In this document: positions 41,681-52,939 of the stretch, piece by piece
Layout of the letters: every line of letters begins with the position of its first letter
Position numbering within the stretch: the first letter of the stretch is position 1
Origin: Asterias amurensis
Taxonomy: Eukaryota > Echinodermata > Asteroidea > Forcipulatida > Asteriidae
Reading direction: 5' to 3'
Assembly (NCBI RefSeq): GCF_032118995.1
Contig: NC_092649.1
Span: 20,645,832-20,709,831, forward strand
DNA: 64,000 nucleotides
The notes under the pieces: generated by a model
What the model was told of the DNA's origin: nothing
Seen by the model: the letters and a program-made list of their open reading frames with translations, nothing else
Database searches by the model: none
Made by a program: the position numbers and the translations under genes

Positions 41681-41949
41681 TTAGTTTAATAATAGCTTCG
41701 TAACAATTTGAGAAGGAAGTGCGCATCCTACTCAACCAGATACTTTGGGTCGATAGCCCAAATCAGTTAAGTACATGCCCTCGCCTTGAAGTGGCCGTTC
41801 GGCCCTGAGATGTTAATAACAATAGTATCCGCATTTATAAAGCGCCATAAGACTTTATCCAAGAAATGAAAGGAAACAAAATCACCTGCTCTTAAAATAT
41901 TTTTCGACTATCAATTTGTATGTAAGCTCCAATGCGTAAATCCTTCGCA

Positions 41950-42075
41950 AATATTTATTGTCATTCTAAGCCGGAAGTTTTGTCTCCCATGGTAACTTAG
42001 CATGGGCTGGAGGATCAGAATCAAAAGAGGGCGCTATCTAGAAGAAATTTGTACACAGTTTGCCGTATCACAGCA
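41950..42075 (+). mobile_element. Single end of the 43578-44987 element family
   Basis: GGATCAGAATCAAAAGAGG-GCGCTATCTAGAAGAA followed by TTTGTACACAGTTTGCC matches the inverted-repeat ends of the larger element. Confidence 0.65.
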
Positions 42076-42229
42076 CTCTTTTCGCATTTTTTTTTTTTTT
42101 GAAAGGATATTTTTTTACATTCTACATTTCTACATTATCCATTACATTATCCATGGAGCCTTCGTGCTTTTGTTGGCAGTGTTGGTGATGTGTCATGATG
42201 AGCTCATGATTTCTGGCCAAGATTGTTTA

Positions 42230-42593
42230 GAAGGCAGTGGTCAATACTGGTAATTACTTAAAATGTTTATTAGCATAAAACCTTACTTGGTGACGAGTAA
42301 TGGGGAGCGGTTGATGGTATGACACATTGTGAGAAACGGCTCCCTCTGAAGTGCCATTAGTTTTCGAGAAAGAAGTATAATCCACGAATTTGATTTCGAG
42401 ACCTCAGATTTAGATAATTTGAGGTCTCGAAATCAACCATCTAAACGCACACAACTTCGTGTAACAAGGGTGTTTTTTTTCTTTCATTATTATCTCGCAA
42501 TTTCGATGACCAATAGGTTTTTTTTAATGCATTTGTTGAGATACAACACGTGAGAAGACTAGTCTTTGACAACACAGTGTCCAGTATCTTTAA
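42230..42593 (+). mobile_element. MITE-1 copy
   Basis: AAGGCAGTGGTCAATACTGG to GTGTCCAGTATCTTTAA. Confidence 0.88.
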
Positions 42594-43577
42594 TCAGCCC
42601 TGGAGTTTTTACGGTTTATTTTTGTTTATCGCATACCTTGCCTCACTGTCTATTAATTTTTCATATTCTCTGCAATATCTTTGGACATGTATTGTTTCCA
42701 TAGAGCAATATAAAAGAACTTCTATATATAGCTCTATGATTGTTTCGCGTGATTATGTTTTCATATATTTTTTATTTGTATTGTTTGACGAGCGCCATCT
42801 CGGATCAAATATTGCAGTGTTCTCGCGACTGTCGGCTGTTGTTTAAAAAAAAAGGAACAAAATCGCCCCCCAAAACGTAAGCCTGTCTGGCATGGAATTA
42901 TAGACCTCATCAGCATCGAAAGAAGTCTTTAATGAAAGGCAGGAAAAACCCTTGTGCGCTAATGTTTTTTTATTTTATTTTTTGTCCGAGCACGAAGCAC
43001 ACATGATCATCAAGGTTGGACGAATATTGTTGTGAGAACCCACATTTAGCCCTTGGTGAGTATCATCTAGATTTTTTTTTCAAACAGCAGCACTGATGTA
43101 GAAATGCTTTGCACTGCATGTAGACGCACTCGCCCAATTTAAACCACATTGAGCAAGTTCGATGAACGACCAAAGTTAACCATAGTTCGTCTATTAAACT
43201 CTTATCCAACCCGCGCTCGTCAACGACAGTTGGACCCAGGTCGACTATCCGCGACCATCCACTCGAGGCTGATCGAGGTTGGTCGCATCGATGGTTACCA
43301 ATAGCAATTTGTCATATCACAGTGTGCTGCAGGCAGAGAGGACCAGTTATTCTCAAAACGGCTGCCATACCGTCACGGTCGCTAGACAACGACAAGAGTC
43401 GTTCGCGCTACTGTTTCAGCGCACACGAACTAACCACTAGTCGACGATTGTACCCTGATCGAACCTGCCAAAACGCTAAACCATACACAAGTTGCTCATA
43501 GTCTATATCAGTACCATGCTCACAAGAGGGCGTGATGGCTTTTGCACCACAGTCCCGTGTTGTAGGGTTGACATTGC
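42594..43577. other. Intergenic, nothing recognised
   Basis: A roughly 80-codon open frame at 42594-42846 is hydrophobic by AT-rich composition only. CGACCAAC/GGTCGACT-type short inverted phrases at 43220-43290 are seen. No gene. Confidence 0.4.
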
Positions 43578-44987
43578 AGGTGTCTAGGGGGAATTCTCTT
43601 TGTCCCCCAATGTGAAATTAACGTGGGCTGAGAATGATTAAAAAGAGGGCACCTTCAGAAGAAGTTTACAGTTCGCCGTCACAGGAGATTCCGTGCCCCC
43701 CTCTGATATTTGAAGTCCTCCCCCATTATGGTCAACTCTGTACAAACTTCTTCTGATGGCGCCCTCTTTTGAATCGTGCCCCCCACCCCCCCCCCTCCTG
43801 AGTTTTGGTGTCCCCCCCATAATGATCAACTCTGTACAAACTTCTTCTGATGGCGCCCCCTTTTGAATCGTGCCCCCACCCCCCTCCTGAGTTTTGGTGT
43901 GCCCCCCCCCATAATGATCAACTCTGTACAAACTTCTTCTGATGGCGCCCTCTTTTGAATCGTGCCCCCCCCTCCTGAGTTTTTGTGTGTCCCCCCCCCC
44001 CCCCATAATGATCAACTCTGTACAAACTTCTTCTGATGGCGCCCTCTTTTGAATCGTGCCCCCCCCCTCCTGAGTTTTTGTGTGTCCCCCCCCCCCATAC
44101 AGGTCAACTCTGTACAAACTTCTTCTGATATAATATAATAATAAACGTAATAATTCAGTCATCTGCAGCGATAGATTATTGATGATAACTGTAATTATGA
44201 ATTATGATTAGTGAGCTCTGTGTATAATTTAGATAAGGAAAGTGGAGAACTTGCTGGAGACATCTTGAAAGATAATTACTAATCTTTCTTGAAGGACAGA
44301 CCCTGATGAGATTAAATAGCGTAGCAGCTGATGCTATTTTCTTCTCCACTGTGGAAACGGCATTTCTCCCATGCATTGTACGTGTACCGTATTGTACAGC
44401 TTGAATGTAACGTAATCAAAATATTAAATGGCATTATTCTTGCCCCTATCAAGACCATACATATTTATTTATTTTTTAATCATTTATTTAAGTATTATTA
44501 TTTTTATTTATTTTTTCTTTTTTAAAATTTTATTATTACTATTTTTTTACGACATAATACTGAAAGCAAACAAGTCTACAGAAAACTTGCTAGCATTGTC
44601 AACAATTTTTTTTTATTCACTGAAAACGAGCTTGATGGATATTATTTAAATTTCAGCCTGGCGGCCATCTTGGCCAAGTTAAAATCGATTTCAAACAAAC
44701 GGGCTGCCACGGTAATAGCTGGACGAGATTTGTATTGTGAATAGTGGGAGGGATTTTGTGTTGATCAGATGCATTTGTTTAAAGGTCGTGGGCAAAACAA
44801 AAATGCGTTGTGTGTTTACAAATTTTACCTTCAGTATGGGATGAGATTCTGCCCCCCCCCCCCGCATAGGGCAAACTGTGTACAAACTTCTTCTTAGCGC
44901 ACTCTTTTCAACCCTTCTCCTCCGACCCCTGTTATTTTCCCATTATGTGGGGAAAAATCTCCGAAGGACGAAATTCCCTGTGACACC
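43578..44987. mobile_element. 1.4-kb TIR element with internal tandem array
   Basis: The left end (GGTGTCTAGGGGGAATTCTC...AAAAAGAGGGCACC...AGAAGAAGTTTACAG) resembles the reverse complement of the right end (GGTGTCACAGGGAATTTCG...AAAAGAGTGCGC...AGAAGAAGTTTGTACAC). Arms are about 120 bp and imperfect. Inside the left arm a roughly 93-bp unit is repeated about five times. No transposase is seen. Confidence 0.72.
43723..44130 (+). repeat. Tandem array of a 93-bp unit
   Basis: Units start near 43723, 43818, 43908, 44003 and 44095 with CATAATGATCAACTCTG, ACAAACTTCTTCTGATGG, CGCCCTCTTTTGAATCG and C runs of varying length. The 174-codon minus-strand frame is translated repeat (EEVCTELIIMGG). Confidence 0.95.
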
Positions 44988-45546
44988 GCTCCTGGCATGA
45001 AAGGTTTTAAGTGAACTGAAACAAATGCGTTTACGTTTACAAATACAACGAAGTGTTGATTCGACCGCATCGTCTCACACGTTGATCTTGTTTATAAATC
45101 TGTATGTTGTTCTTGGCCCCCAGTCTCTATAACCAGATGCAATTTAATATTAAACTGGATGTGATCGATTTGTATTACCAGCAGCTGCATTGTTTTTCTT
45201 CAATTCTTTTCTATGTAAGTAACAAGACAACAAACTGATCACAATGAGCTTAGGCCTGCCGCTCCAGAATCAAATCGAATTAAACTCGGGCCTAAGTAGT
45301 CGCGTGTCAGTTGACCGTCCTTGTATTATTGAATCTAAAATGTATCAAAATAAAAATAGTTGCCCGTCAGCTTTATAAAAAGGTGGGACTGAAACAAAGG
45401 CACAAGGGTGATTTCACAATGATTCAGACTATGTCTAATTTTGTACGGGATAGCCACTCCATGCGTTTGTACAGTACTTAACGGACCGATGCAGATGCCG
45501 ATCTCGAGTTAAGACTATTTACTCGTCCCAACTTAAAACTAAAGCC
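44988..45546. other. Intergenic, nothing recognised
   Basis: No repeat or coding evidence seen. Confidence 0.4.
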
Positions 45547-45932
45547 TTAAAGGCAGTGGACACTATTGGTAATTACTCAAAATAATTATTATCATAAAAC
45601 CTGATTTGGTAATGAGTAATGGGGAGAGGTTGATAGTATAAAACACTGTGAGAAACGGTTCCCTCTGAAGTAAAGTAATTTTCGAGAAAGAAGTAATTTT
45701 CCTAGAATTTGATTTCGAGACCTCAAGTTTAGAATTTGAAGTCTCGAAATCAAGCATGTGGAAGCACACAACTTCGTGTGCCAAGTGTGTTTTTTATTTC
45801 ATAGTTATCTCACAACTTCGACGACCAGTTGAGCTAACAATTTCACAGGTTTGTTATTTTATGCATATGTTGAGATACTCGAAGTGAGAAGACTGGTCTT
45901 TGACAATTACCAATAGTGTCCACTGTCTTTAA
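45547..45932 (+). mobile_element. MITE-1 copy, well preserved
   Basis: TTAAAGGCAGTGGACAC to GTGTCCACTGTCTTTAA. A central palindrome GATTTCGAGACCTC/GAAGTCTCGAAATC is intact. Confidence 0.93.
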
Positions 45933-46159
45933 GTTTGTAATATCTCCTCAGTTGTGAAATCGCACCCTGGGACACCTTTTGGTGCTATTGTGATTGGAGA
46001 AAGCATTGTGGGTGACGATGTGAACGAATCACTTCCCATTAATTCGCCTTCTGCTGAAAAAAGAGAGGAAAAACAGGGATTTGATATTTATGGCACAGGT
46101 TCAATGTCACACTCTGGAATTCACCAGACACAGTGACAACAAAACGAGTAGGCCTATCG

Positions 46160-46422
46160 TTAAAGGCCTTGGACACCTTCGGCAACTGTCAAAAACCGGT
46201 ATTCTCACTTGGTGTATCCCAACATACGCATAAAAGAACAAATCTGTGAACATTTTAACTTAACTGGTCATTGACGTTGCAAGAGAAATTAGAGCAACAC
46301 CTTTTTGCATTACTTTGTTTTGCTTTCAGATGCATAGAATGCTTCCTCATTTCTTGTTTTGATTAGAGTGAGAAATTACATTTTTCTTAAAACGTGACTT
46401 CAGAGGGAGCCGTTCCCATTCA
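46160..46422 (-). mobile_element. MITE-1 copy, right end missing
   Basis: TTAAAGGCCTTGGACACC to CAGAGGGAGCCGTTCCC, then unrelated DNA. Confidence 0.85.
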
Positions 46423-47656
46423 GTTAAATTGTTCTCTCGCCAACCTTGAACGGTAAGTGTCTAGCTGTAGTAGTAGCTACGTCCTTTTCCGATCCTGCTT
46501 TTGGTTCTTCATTTCAGATATTGCTAATAGGCAGCGTGCCTCAAGCTTAGATCACGGTCTAATAAATATAATATCTGTCCGACTCTGAGGCACACGATTT
46601 GATATTATTTTAACAATGCATCAAGGTTTAGGGTATAGTCTCAAGTCCCAATCCCGTGCCATCCCAAGAAAACCATTGTTTTGTGATGTTCTGGATTCAC
46701 CAACTGGTCCTCGGGACCACGTATTGAAGGCGAGCGCGCACTCCTGTACAGATTGTTTGCTAGTACGTTAGTGTAGTTGCCGCGATATCGAGTCTAGGTT
46801 TGAGGGCAAGCAATGAAGATCCATACCGGAAATTACCCATTTAAACAAACAAATAATGCATCTCATGTTATATGGGAGACAGATGATGCCAACGGTGCTT
46901 GAGTCCAGTCATAGAGCAAGGAACGGTGGAACAGTTAACGGCTAAATAACTAAATATCAATCAGCCGTAAAGTAGACCAATATTCACCCAAAACCACACC
47001 AGCTTTGTGTGTAACATACCCTCTGTAGACATTTACTTGTTCTGTACAATAAAACTGTTAATACTAATAATAATAATAACCGTATTTATAACGCGCCTTT
47101 TTGCCAAAGGATACAAAGCGCCAGGTATTATTACTGCAAGGAATGGGGCGAATTGTTGAGATATAAGACCTATTAATCCTTAAAGACCTGCTTGAACGAA
47201 AATGTCAAGTCGTGAACTTTGCTGAATTCCACTTAAAATGTTTTCGATGAATAAGGAAATCGAGTCATATGATTATAAATAGGTTTCAATTGTGTAAAAA
47301 AATCATTTTGTATGCCCTTGTCCAGAGCTTTTCTGCGAGATTTGCGAAAAGCCCCGTTACGTAATCACTCTCAAAACGTCATAAGTAGATAAAGCCGCTT
47401 TGTTGCAGCGTTGATGTATAACAAAGCAAACTCCCACAAATGACGTCAGCGGCATTGTCCTTTGACGCCCGCTCTCAACGGCAGAAGTGTTTTTAGTCTT
47501 TCAAAAAACCTTTAGGTAGGGGCCTGATTTTTTAATCGATAATTACGAAAAGTTCAGAAGTGTACACATATCAAAATTACATTAAAATGGTGAACAAGTG
47601 CATTAAAAACAAGTAAAAATACATTTTCTGTTGAAAACATTCCGCCCAGGTAGCTG
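46423..47656. other. Intergenic
   Basis: An ATA tract with TATTTATAACGCGCC and CAAAGCGCCAGG at 47060-47135 is a repeat start like 26005. TCAGCCGTAAAG/GCTGG phrases recur at 46960 and 48060. No gene seen. Confidence 0.45.
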
Positions 47657-47957
47657 TTTAAGCACCATGTAAATGGTTTACAAGGTGCTGTGGCTGCGGT
47701 ACAATATGCTGCCAATCCAGCCAGGATCACCGGGGCTAACCCCTTCTCTTTTCGATAAGTGCAATGTTTTTTTTTTACATGCGTTTACACAACACATGGG
47801 ACCAACGGCTTTACGTCCCATCCGAAGGACGAAGCAATGGTAATGTGTCTTGCTTAAGGACACAAGTGTCACGGCTGGGGAATCGAACCCACACTCTGCT
47901 GATCAGAAACACAAGAGTTTGAATTCGGTGCTCTTAACCGCTCGGCCACGACACTCC
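47657..47957 (-). mobile_element. tRNA-derived SINE with conserved core
   Basis: Minus strand: GTCGTGGCCGAGCGGTTAAG (A box, Leu/Ser-like), GTGGGTTCGATTCCCC (B box), then a core with CTTCGTCCTTCGGATGGGAC and GCCGTTGGTCC, then ATCGAAAAGAGAAGGGG and a tail TGTAAACCATTTACATGG. The module order (tRNA head, central domain, tail) is complete, about 300 bp. It resembles conserved-core SINEs; the exact superfamily was not checked. Confidence 0.82.
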
Positions 47958-48483
47958 CAAATTACCACACTATAAATTAACAATCCATCTCATACTTGGA
48001 GAGCAACCAGTGCCAACAGCGCTTGAGTCTATTTTACGGCTGAATAATTCAGAGTCTAAATTGATCAGCCGTAAGCTGGACCCAACACACATGCCAAAAC
48101 CACACCCAGCTATAAGGCGCACCAAGCTACTTCTCTCTGTGGACTATAGCCTTTGTACTTTTGTTATATATACCTTCGTACAATAATTTTGTTCTCATTC
48201 ATGTTTATATTTTACTAGATATTAACAATGGAAAATAACATTCTGTCTTTGTTTATTGAATATCAGTGTTACTGGACATTATATGACTATTATTCCTAAA
48301 GGTATTTACGCGATTGGTAAAGATAGAAACATTGATTCTTAAAAACTATCTGATTATAAAGTTCCTAAAGAACCTTTCTTTTTCTGTGAATTTTTTTCTC
48401 TCTGAAATGAGGTCATATCTGAAAACCTTAATTAATAAATAAAAACACCGCAAATAGCTGATTTCGATTGTTACAGTACAAAA
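47958..48483. other. Intergenic, nothing recognised
   Basis: AT-rich; no gene. Confidence 0.4.
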
Positions 48484-48815
48484 TTAAAGTGCCTCGGTGC
48501 CTTGGATCGGGCGAGTTGGTCTAGAAATGCGTTTGACACCTTTTGTTATGAAATGCATATGTTAGATAGATGTTTTAAAAGTAAAATGATCCACACATCA
48601 ATGCCTCGGAATTGCACGGTTTTCCTTATATATGTCACAACACGCCATTTTGTGGAGTCAATAATTCGACTCAACAAAATGGCCAAACGTGTTAGTTCGC
48701 AAACCGTCCCAATGCGAGGCATTTGTATGGATGGTGTAACTATTCTACTTTTAAAACATCTCTCCAGCCGTTTGCATTTTATAACATGGTTTCAAACGCT
48801 CTTCATAGACCAACT
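48484..48815. mobile_element. MITE-3 copy, old
   Basis: TTAAAGTGCCTCGGTGCC-TTGGATCGGGCGAGTTGG at the left; GCATTTTATAAC...CATAGACCAACTC at the right, with a central CATTTTGTGGAGTC/GACTCAACAAAATG palindrome. The right terminus is lost. The 161-codon frame across it is not a gene. Confidence 0.82.
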
Positions 48816-49011
48816 CCCCCATAAGAACAACAAATGCTGGACATTGTGCATTGCTTTTCACCATTTTCTCCTTACTCAAGCAACGACTCGAGGAAAAATT
48901 ACATTTCATGAACATCACACAAAACATGAACACTGTCCACGACTGTTTGATCAGTTCTACCAATCCTGTAAAAAACATTGCATTTAACAACTGCCAACCA
49001 AATATATTTTC

Positions 49012-49399
49012 TTAAAGACACGAGACACTAATGGTAATTGTCAAAGACCAGTCGTTTCACTTGGTGTATCTCAACATATGCAAAAAATAACCAACCTGTG
49101 AAAATTTGAGCTCGATTGGTTGTCGGAGTTGCCAGATAATAATGAAAGAAAAAACACACCCTTGTCACTCGAAGTTGTGTGCTTTCAGATGCTTGATTTC
49201 GAGACCTCAAATTCTAAACTTGAGGTCTCGAAATCAAATTCGTGTAAAATTACTTCTTTCTCGAAAACTACGTCACTTCAGAGGGAGCCGTTTCTCACAA
49301 TGTTTTATATAATCAACCTTTCCCCATGACTCGTTACCAAGTGAGGTTTTATGCTGAAAATTATTTTGAGTAATAACCAACAGTGTCCACTGCCTTTAA
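49012..49399 (-). mobile_element. MITE-1 copy, TTAA at both ends
   Basis: TTAAAGACACGAGACAC to GTGTCCACTGCCTTTAA, well preserved. Confidence 0.92.
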
Positions 49400-50969
49400 T
49401 AAAAAAAACCATACAAGAAACTGCAAATTTTGTGCAGTAATATTGTGCGTTAAACAGACAAAATTTGGATACAATATATGATGCTCAAATGACTTCCTAT
49501 GTTTAACAACTAGAACCAATACGATAGTCACATTACGCACGAGGTGTATACATTTTTACCATTAGCAATGTTTTAGTGAAATACATCAATAATCATTTAC
49601 CACGCAGTTGGAATTACTAAGATGGTGACCATTATGCAAAATAATAAACTATCATGTTACTTGTTTTTTATGCAAATCAACTTTTATGCAAATCGCCTAT
49701 TTTTGGTTATCGTTAGTCACATAAAACGTTTTAAGAGTCAGATCAGTTAAATATTAGACATAATGTGTCCAAGGTCAATGTTGTATACTATGTGGGTGCA
49801 AGTTTAACACAATTGCATTTTTAGTTTAATATAATTATAGCCAGTTACCATGGTTGCAGCTTAAATTCCAATATCTAGGGACATCAACCATTTGTGAATC
49901 ATGTTGGGTAATCCAATAAGCATACAGAGTGCTCTTATTGTCATCCTCTAATGTAAGTTATTAATGCAATTTGAAGCAATCATTTCAAAATGTGATTTCC
50001 CTGTTTTTTTTAAACATTCTCAATGCATGTTCTTAAAATAGCATAAGGGTGAAGTTTATAGCAATAATGTAGTCTCAAGTAAAGCCAAGGATGATAATTT
50101 TTAGTAATACAACATTATTTTGCATTTTGGTGGGTAGAAATTATAAATATGAGCTTAAAACCAGTTTTCAGGCCCCAGAATTGGCCTTAAACGACCCCCA
50201 AAGATCTGTTACCATGGCAACGGGCTTTATATTGGATTGAAAGTGCGATTTCGTTTACTTGCATCCCGTCCCTTCCACCCACAAAGTATGAACAAACTAA
50301 TACAAATTGACCGTGTACACATGTCAAATAGTAACCTGGTGACTGTTAAAAGTAAAACAAAAACAATATTCAAGCAATAATTCTGTTTAATGCTTGACAA
50401 ACTGATAGTTTTTGTGGCGGTGCAATATGGTTTCACGGACATGGAAAGACTGTAATTTTAAAACATTTTAAGTGTCATTCTGAACGATTTACACAATTTC
50501 CTCGACAGGACATGCAGCTTAAAAACATTATGTTGAATGTACTTACGTTGAATATTTGAAACAAAACACAAAGTGAATACAAAAGCTCTGTCGACAACAA
50601 ACTTGCTGGGTTAACAATACATTTTATACCTTAACAAGGCACACTGGTGGTACCACATTAGACAAGGGGTCATGTCACCTGCACCACCACAGATATAATA
50701 TCTTACGAAACTTTTGGTGCTCAATATATTATGTGAAATCAAACGTACAGTTATATAGCGGCCATTGATCCATATTGGCAACACCATTTTAGTAGTAAGC
50801 CGTTTGCAACAGCTACCTTCACATTCGTTGCAAGACACTGCAGTTTCCACGTGGTATCTCACTAAACTCAACTAATGTGTTCAACGTTTTCAGAGTCCAG
50901 TTTCTGTTTAGTTACAAATATCCATGTTCAATCTTGGCTTGGTGTATATTCAGACCGGGAAACATTTAC
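49400..50969. other. Intergenic, nothing recognised
   Basis: 1.5 kb of AT-rich DNA with no recognised repeat or gene, the longest quiet stretch between copies D and E. Confidence 0.45.
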
Positions 50970-51030
50970 CGCCGACTATAAGGTTTAGACCGGTCCCTTC
51001 TCGGTAATTTAAGTTGATGTGTGTAAGATT
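50970..51030 (-). repeat. 3'-flank block of copy E shared with copy D
   Basis: On the minus strand CTTACACACATCAACTTAAA-TTACCGAGAAGG-GACCGGTCTA matches 32588-32630 downstream of copy D, and more weakly 7170-7200 downstream of copy A. Confidence 0.75.
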
Positions 51031-51361
51031 TAAAGACACTGGAAACATTAAATAACCAATATTCCCTCTAGTAGGTGTATCCCAACATAAGCATAAAATA
51101 ACAAGTCTGTGAAAATTTTGACTCAATTGGTAATCGAAATTGGAAAAGAAAAATGACAGATAATCCCCTTGTTGCCCAAATGTGCGTGCTTTCATTATGC
51201 CTTTTGAAACTGAGTGAGGAATGACCTCAAAAAAGACTTCATTTTTCACAATGTTTTTTTGTGTGTGTGTTATAAAATGCTCCCCAATGCTCGTTACCAA
51301 GTAAGTTTTTTATGCTAACATTTATTTATTTGAGTAATGTTGAGTAATTACCAGTGCCCTA
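51030..51361 (-). mobile_element. MITE-1 copy between copy E and its old 3' flank
   Basis: TTAAAGACACTGGAAAC at the left and a decayed right end near AATTACCAGTGCCC. Confidence 0.82.
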
Positions 51362-51424
51362 ACAAAAAGTGTTTTAATATGATGAGGTTATTATTTTTAC
51401 ACCTCCTTTAGAGTTCTCAATGCG

Positions 51425-52384
51425 TTACCCGGTACCGGTTGATATTGTGCTCATATCATTTGCTTGATTTCGTTGTCTGCAAAATATCTGACGTAATCCA
51501 TTACGAAACTGACGGTACTTGAAAGCGTAAATCATCGGGTTGACGCAAGAGTTTGAGGCAACCATTGCGACAGTTATGAAGAAAAACCAGCCATTGAACT
51601 GAATGTCTATCCCAAGATTAAACATAAGAAAGATGACCTGGTTAGGCGTCCAGCAGATCAAGAATGTTATGAAGACGATCAGGAGCATCTTGAAGGTGTT
51701 GCGTCTTGCACGGAGGAGGGACTCGGCCATGTCCGGTGCGTTTGCTCCACCGGGAAGATGCTGGGCTGGTGCCGGGCCGACACGGGCTGCTCCCCGCTTC
51801 ATCTCCACACTGATGCGAATGTAGGCGAAGAGCATCACGGCAACCGGGACGACGTACTGCAAGACCGCGACAATAACTCCAATTATGTTCGCTCCTGGGA
51901 TCAGATTCTGAACACATTTACCGTTTTCCTCTTTGTAAATCAGCAAAGTATACGACATCAGAATGGTATTGAAAATCCAACACATCGCCATAGACATTGA
52001 GACTTTCAGCCGAGGCCAAGTGGTGAATGCTGCCTGATATTTGAAGGGGTAAACGATGGCGAAATACCGCTCCATGGTCAACACCAATAAATTGAAGGTC
52101 GACAGAATGAAGAAGTAAAACAGCGAATAGTTTGAAACCCAGAACTGGCAGGTAAACCGTCCCAGAGCGTTGCTTGGGATAGTATCAGGCAAGACGATTT
52201 CATTTCTTAAGACATTCATGGTAGAGCCAAGTAAATCAATGACTGCTTGATGAAATATGAAGGCGTTTGTACGCGTCTGCATTGTTCGTACTTTGAAGAT
52301 GACGAAGCAAACTAAACCATTGCCCAGGATCCCGACTATACCGGTGAGGTCTTGGTAGATCCGCAGAGCAAGCAGGCCGTCCAT
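51425..52384 (-). CDS. Class A (rhodopsin-like) GPCR, paralog copy E
   Basis: Single-exon 319-residue receptor on the minus strand, inverted relative to copies A-D. Landmarks: N22, D50, C79, E105-R106-Y107, W136, C157, P180, Y188, CWTP 244-247, NPMIY 292-296. The N-terminus MDGLLALRIYQD matches copy C, the ECL1 motif SNALGRF matches copy D, and the tail CRQRNQANDMSTISTGTG is identical to copies A and B: a mosaic. TM6-TM7 has a divergent extracellular end (DIQFNGWFFFITVAM). Y112 replaces the H of the VHPFKY motif in ICL2. The start AACATGG context and a TATA-like box 70 bp upstream support this start. Likely functional; ligand unknown. Confidence 0.94.
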   Translation of the reverse strand: MDGLLALRIYQDLTGIVGILGNGLVCFVIFKVRTMQTRTNAFIFHQAVIDLLGSTMNVLRNEIVLPDTIPSNALGRFTCQFWVSNYSLFYFFILSTFNLLVLTMERYFAIVYPFKYQAAFTTWPRLKVSMSMAMCWIFNTILMSYTLLIYKEENGKCVQNLIPGANIIGVIVAVLQYVVPVAVMLFAYIRISVEMKRGAARVGPAPAQHLPGGANAPDMAESLLRARRNTFKMLLIVFITFLICWTPNQVIFLMFNLGIDIQFNGWFFFITVAMVASNSCVNPMIYAFKYRQFRNGLRQIFCRQRNQANDMSTISTGTG

Positions 52385-52452
52385 GTTGAAAATTTGTATC
52401 GCAACTTGGAGAAACTAGAACCGTATCCGAATTTCCTGTACATCAGGTTGCG

Positions 52453-52459
52453 TTTTATA
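52453..52459 (-). promoter_or_regulatory. TATA-like box of copy E
   Basis: TATAAAA on the minus strand (GCATATAAAACGC), about 70 bp before the ATG. A palindromic MITE begins only about 65 bp further upstream. Confidence 0.5.
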
Positions 52460-52522
52460 TGCGTAGGAATTCCTTTCGGCCCCTCCACGTGGATTCAACA
52501 ATGCATATTATTGGTCGATGTA

Positions 52523-52863
52523 AGCGAGAACGATAACGAGAACGATAAAAATGCACGCCCTCGATTGGTTGAAATGCTTCACGCAGAATACTTCGCTCGT
52601 CCCCATCGCCTTGCTTTAATTAACCAAAGGCGCTGGGATGGGCAAACGTGTTATGCACTGTCATTGGTTTATAATGCGCAACCCATCATGCATCACACTC
52701 ACACAGCACCACATCTATATGCACTGTACGCATGACGTACTTCCTGAGCAAGAATCTGTGGATCTGGCAGGTCGCTGGGGCCAAGCGAAGCAGAATACGT
52801 CCACGCTCATTCAACCAATCGAGGGCGTGCATTTTTATCGTTCTCGTTATCGTTCTCGTTATA
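52523..52863. mobile_element. Palindromic MITE next to the copy E promoter
   Basis: Left GAGAACGATAACGAGAACG...AATGCACGCCCTCG pairs with right CGAGGGCGTGCATTTTTATC...GTTCTCGTTATCGTTCTCG. Arms are about 50 bp and nearly perfect. No coding part. Confidence 0.88.
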
Positions 52864-52939
52864 GGGGCCTGTGTGACCGGGCGATGGGAGGAGCCACCCG
52901 TGGCTTCACATTTTCGCGTGCACACAATAGATACATTCA

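Noticed and set aside
43638-44162. 174-codon frame with EEVCTELIIMGG repeats
   Set aside because: It follows the 93-bp DNA tandem unit and C-run length; no protein family features.
48502-48987. 161-codon open frame
   Set aside because: Mostly MITE-3 palindrome sequence read through.
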